Shown here one piece after another: positions 10,460 to 17,201 of a DNA stretch of 17,201 nucleotides (position 1 is the stretch's first letter; each line of letters starts with the position of its first letter). Source of the DNA: Conidiobolus incongruus B7586 (taxonomy: Eukaryota > Entomophthoromycota > Entomophthoromycetes > Entomophthorales > Conidiobolaceae); NCBI GenBank assembly GCA_000697335.1, contig JNEM01013251.1, forward strand, positions 1-17,201, in the 5' to 3' direction. Under the pieces are notes generated by a model. The model was not told the origin of the DNA. It saw only the letters and a program-made list of their open reading frames with translations, and did not search any database. Both the position numbers and the translations under genes were made by a program.

Positions 10460-11865
10460 ATGGGTTTCAATTCTGATCACTTGTTTAAATTCCTTGGGAA
10501 TTCGGTATTTCATTGGTCAACTGGATTGTTAGTCTATCTATATATGAAAAATCGACATCAGCTTCAACCTGACAGTCGATTGGCTATTGGATTATTTGGA
10601 TACACTGGTGCTCGTCTGTTTTTTAAATTACTTGGATATATTTTCAGTGAGCGTAAAGGCCTTCATGGGAATGGGAAGAAATATAATGTAGCTAATAAAG
10701 TCGTTATTTTGACAGGAGGTAAGTTTAATTGTTTTTATAATAAAATATATTACTAATTTGCAAATAGCTGCTACTGGCTTGGGCAAGTTGATGGCTCATA
10801 CACTGGCTGCCAAAGGTGCCATTATTGCAGCTCTTGATATCGCTCCATTGACGTATCAATTAGGTAATAGAATATTATATATATTTGATTTTTTAATTTA
10901 TTAACTATATTTATAAATATAGATAACGTTCATTATTTCCAATGTGACGTATCTAAACCTGGAAATATTAAAAAAACTATTGAGCAAGTAGTAGCTCAAG
11001 TAAGTCATCATGTTTCAAAGTTTCAATAGTTAATTAACTATTCCCGTAGTTAGGTGCGCCTACTATCTTGATCAATAATGCTGGTGTTGTTAGACCTGCA
11101 TACCCAATTGATAAATTTGCAGACAAAGACGTGGATTTGTAAGTTATATTTTTGATTATATACATATCATTTTATCAATTGATATTATGATTATAGAACT
11201 ATAAGAGTCAACCTTGATGCTCCTATCTATTTCACAAAGCATTGTTTACCTTATATGATCAAGCAGAAAGAAGGACATATTGTAGGTGTCTATATGTTAT
11301 GATATACTCCATTCAATTATTAATAGTTTTATAATAGGTCAATATTGCATCATTAGCAGCCCATATGTCACCTTCTCAATTAGGTAACTTTTTTCTCTTA
11401 TATATTTCAAAATATCTAATTTCATTTAATAATTTATATTGATAAATATGATTTGAATGGATTAAATATATATATAATATAACAAATTTCTAACAATATT
11501 CATTTTTAGGAGCCTACTGTGCAAGTAAAGCAGGATTAATGTCCTTCAATGAATCGTTAGTCAACGATCTACTCACCCACTACCCAGACTGCTCCATCAA
11601 GACCACTTTAATCATGCCTGGAAAGCTCAATACAGCTCTATTCCAAAATGCTGTGAATCCCAGTGATTTCTGGTTCCCAGTGCAAGATGCCAAACAACTC
11701 TCAGATTGGATTGTCCAAGAGATTGAGACTCATCGTCATCACGAAATTCACTGTCCATCATATGGTAAAATATCGCCATTTTTAAGGGATTTCAATATGA
11801 CATTCAGACGTTCTTTGCATCGTCTTTTAGGAGGCGATAACTTTATGGCTAATTTTAACAAATGA
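10460..11865 (+). CDS. Membrane-anchored short-chain dehydrogenase/reductase, copy D (7 exons, intact)
   Basis: Exons are 10460-10718, 10768-10863, 10923-10999, 11050-11138, 11197-11281, 11338-11383 and 11510-11865. All introns are GT-AG (49-126 nt); intron 1 carries a TACTAAT branch point at 10751. The product is 335 residues, ending in TGA. Hydrophobic stretches at 11-30 and 41-60 suggest an N-terminal ER or lipid-droplet anchor. Cofactor motif TGAATGLG is at 85-92 and Asp110 suggests NAD(H) use. NNAG is at 153-156. The catalytic set is Ser207, Tyr220 and Lys224, with Asn at 153/154, and PG at 254-255 and Thr259 complete the usual pattern. It resembles SDR16C enzymes acting on lipids, retinoids or steroids; the exact substrate cannot be told. 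It is about 85% identical to copy A, with changes concentrated in exons 1-3 and the last 40 residues. Confidence 0.95.
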
Positions 11866-11899
11866 ATTATAATATCAAATAATTTATGATAGATTTTTT

Positions 11900-11905
11900 A
11901 ATAAA
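11900..11905 (+). terminator. Putative polyadenylation signal of SDR copy D
   Basis: AATAAA occurs 35 nt after the TGA stop of copy D, a plausible cleavage and polyadenylation signal. In such AT-rich DNA this hexamer also arises by chance. Confidence 0.35.
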
Positions 11906-11909
11906 TTGA

Positions 11910-13080
11910 AATTTATCTGAAATATAATTAAATTTCACTATTATTTTTGACACTTTTTTATGATTATAATAATTTGTATGATAATTCTATTATCTTATTT
12001 TTTATATATAATTACAATAATTGCAAATATATAAAAAATTTAATATATATATATATATATATATGTATTAAATCCATTTTTAAAATTGAAAAAGCTTAAA
12101 TATAATATATAATAACCTTCAATCAAGTTTAATTTATTAATTTATAATATAATAATCCAAAAATATTTTTAAATCAATTATATAATTTTACTTTGTTAAA
12201 TCTCAAAGTTAATAATATATAATTTATATTGATTTTTAATTTATAAATTATGTTACAGGCAAGTATTTTGATAGTAAAGCCACTTTTATGATGTCATTAG
12301 ATGTTGTCATCACTTTTGATTCACTTATATATAGCAAAGCCTCATTAGCCATCTAAAGTCTTTATCCTAGTACTGATGAAATTTAACATTTTAGAAGGTG
12401 AGTCATAGTTTATGAATTACCCTAGATATATAACCTTAGTTGAGAACACTACAATAAAAAACTTTTTTTTATCATAAATCCATTAGTTACTTAAATCTTT
12501 AAGTTATTACTTACCAACTGATGATTAAGAACCAAGATAATACCAAATCTTTGTAATCTTTAGTTAGTAACATTGTGAATATTTGTGATTTATCAGCAAT
12601 CTACTTTATTGTTACTTATCCTTACCTCTTGATATATCCAACAAGCATAACATCCAACTTTACCAAATCTTTGACATTAAGTTATGACTCATTATCAATA
12701 ATTATTACGATTTAAATTCCTTTAATTCAAAAATAATTGGCATTAATATTATCAATTAAATAATATTGAACTAGTAAATTTAATTTATTACATTGTGTTA
12801 AAATTAGTTTTTATAATATTTATCCATTGAATCAATAATTAATATTATTATTATTATATATTAATAATATTTTATGATAAAAATTTTAAATATAATAATG
12901 ATTAAATTTTATAATTTTAAAAATTAATAATAAAATTTTAATTTTTATAATATTAATAATAATTTTATTTTATTTCAATAATAAAAATTTATCATTTGAT
13001 ATAAAAAAAATAGAATCACACAAAAATTAGGTATTTTGTACACATTTTCACCAGCATTTAGGTATTTTTTTTCAAATTAA
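11910..13080. other. Gene-free spacer with one less AT-biased patch
   Basis: Mostly A/T sequence, with an (AT)n tract at 12043-12064. The stretch from about 12250 to 12700 has visibly more C and G and more complex sequence, with ACCAAATCTTTG occurring twice (about 12542 and 12661) and TGAGTCATA at about 12402 facing TATGACTCA near 12684. All frames are full of stops and I recognise no protein family. It may be the remains of an old insertion. Confidence 0.4.
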
Positions 13081-13095
13081 CATTATACAATCGTG

Positions 13096-13105
13096 TATAA
13101 ATAGG
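13096..13105 (+). promoter_or_regulatory. TATA box relic of SDR pseudogene E
   Basis: TATAAATAGG is close to the canonical TATA consensus and lies about 75-85 nt upstream of the former start codon of pseudogene E. CAATC just before it and GATTG just after form a small inverted repeat around it. It is probably the inherited core promoter of this copy, now serving a dead gene. Confidence 0.45.
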
Positions 13106-13179
13106 TAGAAGATTGCGGTGATGTTGATGTTTATATTCTTACATCTAAATATTAGTTGATGCTGGTATAATTACTCACT

Positions 13180-14510
13180 ATAGGTGTTAATACTGATCAT
13201 TTGAAAAATTTCTTGGGAATTCGATATTCCACTATGCTTCTAGTCTTTTGTTTTTTGTTTATCATTATATGAGGTATAGCCACCAGCCTAAACCCGAGTG
13301 TCGATTGACTATTAAGCTATTTGGATGCACTGGTGTTCGTTGTTTTTCAAGTTACCTGAGTATATTTTCAGCTAGGGTAAGTTAATTCACGGAAATGGTA
13401 ACAAGTAAAACATTGGCAATAAGTATAATTTTGATAAAACAAAATTGATCTATATTCCTATACATATCTAATTTTTGATTAACTGATACTTGTTAGGGAA
13501 GTTTTATGAGCCATACATCAGCTGAGGAAGTTGCTATCATTGCAGCTGTCGATATCAATCCATTGAAGTATATATTGGGGTAATTGGGTATAACATATTG
13601 GTATAAAACATATAAATCATAAGCCATGGACAAGATAACGTTCATTTCTTTTAATACGACGTATCCAAATAGGAAAACTTTAAAAAAATCATTTAAAAAG
13701 CAATATCTCAAGTATTACTCATCATATAAATATCTATATTCAATTAACAAATTTCTGATATTTCTGGGAAATCTTATTAAATGAATCAAAAATGCAGAAA
13801 TTGTGACACCTGCTCATCCAATTGGTCTATTGGCTAATAAAAATGTAGATCTGTCAGTGAACTTTATCTAATTTATTGAGCATTAGTTAATAACATTATT
13901 TTTGAGTGTATGGCTTTGAGAGTTAATTTAAATGCTCCTATATATCACATCAAGTATTGTTTTTCTTATATAATAAGGAGGAAACAGAACATGTTGTAAA
14001 AATCGTTTGAATCTATTCACATTATATGCTAATTATTATATCAGATCAATATGTCACCTACACAATTGGAAAGTTAAATTTAATATAATTGATATTTTCG
14101 GACAATATTTCACAAAATAATTACAGTAATTCTATTTCAATTATTAACAATACATTGATGTAGGGGTTTACTGTGCTACTAAATCAAGTCTCATGTGGAT
14201 TTACTAATCTTTAGTGAACAATCTGAAATTCTAATACTCCGACTACTCCATCGAGACCACACTGGTTCGACCCCGGACTCTCAACCGAACTGCTTGAAAG
14301 GCTGTGGTTTCGAATGAATTTATGAGTCCTAAGCAGGATGCTAGAGACTCAAGTGATCGGATTATTGGAGAAATTGAACTGTACATACATCACGAAATCC
14401 TGTACCTTGAAACTTCTAGGATCGATCTATATTTTCGAAGCTTGGGTCCTGGTTTAAGACGTGCTTTTACTGAAGATTCGGATGGGTTTATGGTGTAGTT
14501 TAACGAATAA
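13180..14510 (+). pseudogene. SDR pseudogene, copy E (all seven exons recognisable)
   Basis: A plus-strand SDR relic. Exon 1 starts near 13180 with ATA in place of ATG, followed by GVNTDHLKNFLG. Exon 2 lies around 13487-13580 with MSHTSAEE and AIIAAVDINPLKY. Exon 3 is at 13635-13711, the family length of 77 nt, with FQCDV reduced to F-stop-YDV. Exon 4 is around 13764-13853 with NAEIVTPAHPI; exon 5 around 13913-13996 with LRVNLNAPIY. Exon 6, around 14044-14075, has lost the part encoding the catalytic Ser. Exon 7, 14164-14510, has GVYCATKSSLM, QDARDSSDRIIGEIE and a final TAA. Frame changes in exon 1 and stops in exons 3, 5 and 7 show it is dead. Its 3' half still keeps a long native frame (14304-14498), so inactivation may be younger than in B or C. 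Confidence 0.92.
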
Positions 14511-14904
14511 TTAACAATTTTTGAGGTTATATTATTAAACACAATTCATAATTTGATATTGAATTTTAGATCCTTTATCTAATCTTAATAAAAGAAGGAA
14601 ACATTTGAAAAATAAGAAAAATGATAGTAGTTATAATATTTAATTGAAAATAGATTCAGCATCATTTTTTATAATAAAATTGATATAAATTAAAAAGTGA
14701 TTTTAGATTAAGAATCAGTTAAAATAGTGTACAATATATCAAGTGAATAAAAATAGTTTATTATAGATAATGATAATAATATATGTGTATATAATTGATT
14801 AGCAAATAACAAAGATTTTAAAACTCAGTTTGAGCTCAAATGATAGGAATTAAATTCATAAAATATTCAAATAGAGATGATATTATAATAAATACGAATT
14901 TCAA
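14511..14904. other. Intergenic DNA between convergent pseudogene E and the LDAF1-like gene
   Basis: About 390 nt of AT-rich sequence between two 3' ends. No coding frame or structured element was recognised. Confidence 0.6.
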
Positions 14905-15414
14905 CTAATCAAACTTGGGTCCGTTTTGAGGTTTTACAGGGAGTTGAGTGCCAGATAGCATATTCACGAGACGACGATAGCCATAGACTGCAGTTTCTTT
15001 AGTGAAAAGACCTATATACAATAATCCTACAGTTGATAAACTCCCTCCGAATACTACCACTAAAGATGCGAAGAGTGCTACCAATGCCAATACTAATAAA
15101 GTGCCGGTAACAGTTAAGAAACCGAGTAAGAAAGTGATTAATGAAGTAATCAATACACCGCCGGCAGTCAATAAGAAAATACCCACTGGGAACACTGCCA
15201 AAGTAAGGAAGACGTAAATAAAGTGACGGAAAGGGGGTGACACTTCCATTCTCTGCTGCACTCTCTTAGTCACTTCTTGGACTACGACGGTGGCTTTATT
15301 GTAATACTCAAGAATCTGAGTCAATAGCTGTGTAATGAAGCCCTGAAGCTGATTTAAAAAGTGCTGGAATCGCTCTTGAATGGAAGACGTACTGGACTGA
15401 ACAGCTTGAGCCAT
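14905..15414 (-). CDS. LDAF1/promethin-like lipid-droplet membrane protein (169 aa)
   Basis: An intronless gene starting MAQAVQSS and ending in TAG. Residues about 12-56 form a likely amphipathic, Gln-rich helix. Residues 65-137 are almost continuously hydrophobic with Gly/Thr/Pro breaks (Pro76, Gly85-86, Gly98, Gly104, Gly123-124), long enough for two membrane hairpins. A short polar tail, rich in Pro and Lys, follows from about residue 147. This length and layout fit the LDAF1/promethin family (TMEM159 in animals, related to yeast Ldo proteins), which partners seipin at ER sites where lipid droplets form. Oleosin-type hairpin proteins are an alternative, but the three-Pro knot is absent. 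Higher GC and balanced codon use against AT-rich flanks support a real gene. It is convergent with SDR pseudogene E. Coding status is strong; family assignment is by resemblance. Confidence 0.82.
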   Translation of the reverse strand: MAQAVQSSTSSIQERFQHFLNQLQGFITQLLTQILEYYNKATVVVQEVTKRVQQRMEVSPPFRHFIYVFLTLAVFPVGIFLLTAGGVLITSLITFLLGFLTVTGTLLVLALVALFASLVVVFGGSLSTVGLLYIGLFTKETAVYGYRRLVNMLSGTQLPVKPQNGPKFD

Positions 15415-15484
15415 AGTTTATCACTTTTTAATTTAAATATCAACTTGAGAAATATAAAATTTTTAAGAAATTTGGACTGCTTTT

Positions 15485-15538
15485 AAACTCGCAATCCTTT
15501 ATAATCAGTTTAATGATTATGGGTATTTTTGCGAGTTT
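15485..15538. promoter_or_regulatory. Nested palindrome enclosing a TATA motif upstream of the LDAF1-like gene
   Basis: The outer arms AAACTCGCAA (15485-15494) and TTGCGAGTTT (15529-15538) are perfect 10-bp complements. Inside them ATAATCA (15501-15507) and TGATTAT (15514-15520) form a second perfect pair with a 6-nt loop. On the minus strand TATAAAGG (15503-15496) lies inside, about 82-89 nt before the start codon at 15414, a good position for a TATA box. The structure could be a symmetric transcription-factor site or a cruciform-forming core promoter. Confidence 0.55.
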
Positions 15539-15563
15539 GTCAAGTGACAAATTAGAAAATTTT

Positions 15564-15568
15564 ATTGG
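15564..15568 (-). promoter_or_regulatory. CCAAT box candidate for the LDAF1-like gene
   Basis: On the minus strand CCAAT lies about 150 nt before the start codon and about 60 nt beyond the TATA candidate, a usual position for a CCAAT box. The pentamer alone is weak evidence. Confidence 0.3.
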
Positions 15569-15805
15569 TTAATAGAATAAAATGAACCATTAATAAACTC
15601 AGTGATATCATTTATAATTAAGAATTACCTAACAATGATGATGAATTTTGTTTTCAGAATTAAGCTTGTAGAGGTTGTCTTACTGATTGGATTTAGTTTT
15701 CATCTATTACTAAAATGGTAATGAAAGAATATGTTAATGAAACTTCCTTCTATTCGTTACTTTAATTTTTGTCCTAATCCAAAATGATTTATAATTGAAT
15801 TGAGT

Positions 15806-15813
15806 TGACGTCA
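15806..15813. promoter_or_regulatory. Perfect CRE-type octamer TGACGTCA
   Basis: TGACGTCA is the palindromic binding site of ATF/CREB-type bZIP factors. It lies about 390 nt upstream of the LDAF1-like start codon. An octamer with four G/C bases is rare by chance in such DNA, so a regulatory role is plausible; which gene it serves is inferred from proximity. Confidence 0.4.
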
Positions 15814-15819
15814 CATAAA

Positions 15820-17201
15820 TTATCAATTGAAAATTTTTTGATTAATTTCCTTTTGTTGGGTTGAGAATAAAATTGAATTATAAATGGGTGAATCATTATA
15901 TGTGTGTTTGGATAATAATCTACAGATTATTGAAATTATAATATAAATAATTAGAGTATTGTGTTATTTATAATAGTAGTTTTTGAAGTATTATGAGAAA
16001 ATTTTAATTATTTTTAACAATTTCGGTTTTTGATCTTATTTACAAATTAATGATAATTAATCGTTTGATATTAAAAATTTTAACCCTCAAAGGTAACTTG
16101 CTAAATATTTTAAATTTGTTTAAAAAATATAATGTAACTAAAATTTGATATAATACTGAATAATATCCAAATTTAGAAATATTGTAACGTAATTTCAATA
16201 ATAACTTAGATGATAATATAAAGTTTAGATCAATTATATCAATTTTCAGACATTATTTCATTTTTCAAAGGTATGATAATTAAATAATATATTAACTGTA
16301 ATGAATAAATTTTAGTTAAAAACATCAAAATTTATATAAAACTTTAATTTGACATAATTTTAATATCACAATTAATTATATTATTACTTAATTAAACTGT
16401 TCCCATAATTTTCATTTATTCTGATTACAACTATCAATTTTTGATCAAAACTTAAAAAAACTATTTGTAACAAAAATACTTTATACCAAATTATATTAAT
16501 ATTAAAGTTCATAATATATCTTTAATATATTTTTTTATCCTCATTTATATTATACTATTTTATGCTATAATATTATATTTTAAATATTAGGATTTTTTTA
16601 TAATTGGAAAAATTAAATATTTTAATATATAAAATATATAAATTGAAATATCATAATATCAATATTTTTTTTATAATTAGTAACTTTTTTATATATTTTT
16701 AATAAACTTCTAATATCTTAAAATCAGTTTTTTTTATTAAAGGCTGATATTTAATATTTTATAAATTAATTATATTAAAACTATAAAAAATGGAATATTT
16801 TTTAATTTTTGATCTTTTAAATATATTATTAATTTTGAAAAATAATTTATAAATATAATATATACAAATATATTTATTTTTGAATTATATATATTTTATT
16901 ATAATTACTTTTCTTATCAAATTATTTTGATTTTAATATTTATAATTAATTTTAATTATATTTAAATAATTATTATTAAAAAAATTTTATTTTTATATTT
17001 TTAATACTTAGCCATAAATTTATTTAAATTATGTAAAACTTATGAATAGCTTAAAAAGATGATATTTTATTTAAAAATATTATATATCATTAGATTTATA
17101 ATTCCAATATTATAAGAGATATTATTTAATTTTTATTAATATTTAAAAAATTAATTTCTATTGTTATTTTTTTATTTATTAATAAAATGAAAAAAATATA
17201 T
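15820..17201. other. Gene-free AT-rich right flank
   Basis: AT-dominated sequence with no supported coding region on either strand and no RNA gene recognised. Its only identifiable item is the dispersed repeat at 16790-16866. Confidence 0.55.
16790..16866 (+). repeat. Dispersed AT-rich repeat, copy 2
   Basis: Matches 3660-3728 in the same orientation, with small gaps, over about 70 nt. Similarity fades on both sides and no terminal inverted repeat or target duplication is visible. Confidence 0.45.

Noticed and set aside
13493-13711. 72-codon minus-strand open frame
   Set aside because: It lies opposite exons 2-3 of SDR pseudogene E and ignores the intron positions; no independent evidence supports it.
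15002-15217. 71-codon plus-strand open frame
   Set aside because: It is antisense to the hydrophobic region of the LDAF1-like gene; its Lys/Thr/Asn composition is what reverse reading of hydrophobic codons gives.

Overview
The window reads as a piece of a very AT-rich eukaryotic nuclear genome. Its genes have short GT-AG introns (48-126 nt), one with a perfect TACTAAT branch point, and intergenic DNA is almost pure A/T. The three intact genes end in TAA, TGA and TAG, so the code is standard. Compactness, intron style and protein types suggest a fungus, most likely an early-diverging AT-rich lineage (entomophthoralean, Conidiobolus-like). That placement is inference and is weak.

The main content is a family of short-chain dehydrogenase/reductase (SDR) genes with an N-terminal membrane or lipid-droplet anchor. 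There are five copies. Copy A (393-1797, minus) and copy D (10460-11865, plus) look intact. Each encodes 335 residues in seven exons of exactly matching lengths (259, 96, 77, 89, 85, 46, 356 nt), and the proteins are about 85% identical. Copies B (4881-6628, minus) and E (13180-14510, plus) are full-length pseudogenes. Copy C (7877-8880, plus) keeps only relics of exons 5-7. A and B point left; C, D and E point right.

Between A and B lies a decayed mariner transposase (about 3838-4852) whose DD34D spacing is still readable. Two about 352-bp repeats, roughly 95% identical, sit in intron 1 of B and intron 6 of C. Their TGTTG...CAACA ends, and a 4-bp target duplication on the first, make them look like solo LTRs.

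At the right, a 169-residue intronless gene (14905-15414, minus) encodes an amphipathic helix followed by a long hydrophobic stretch, resembling the LDAF1/promethin lipid-droplet assembly family. If so, the locus carries two kinds of lipid-droplet or ER-membrane protein: anchored SDR enzymes and a droplet-biogenesis scaffold. D and the LDAF1-like gene both have an inverted repeat around a TATA-like motif just upstream, and both sets of arms contain AAACTC/GAGTTT.

The remaining sequence (about 2000-3830, 7070-7870, 8890-10350, 11910-13080, 15820-17201) is gene-free AT-rich DNA with microsatellites and one dispersed about 70-bp repeat. I see no system here that is clearly new to biology. The most interesting points are the birth-and-death history of the SDR cluster, the shared palindromic promoter design, and the pairing of an anchored SDR with an LDAF1-like protein.
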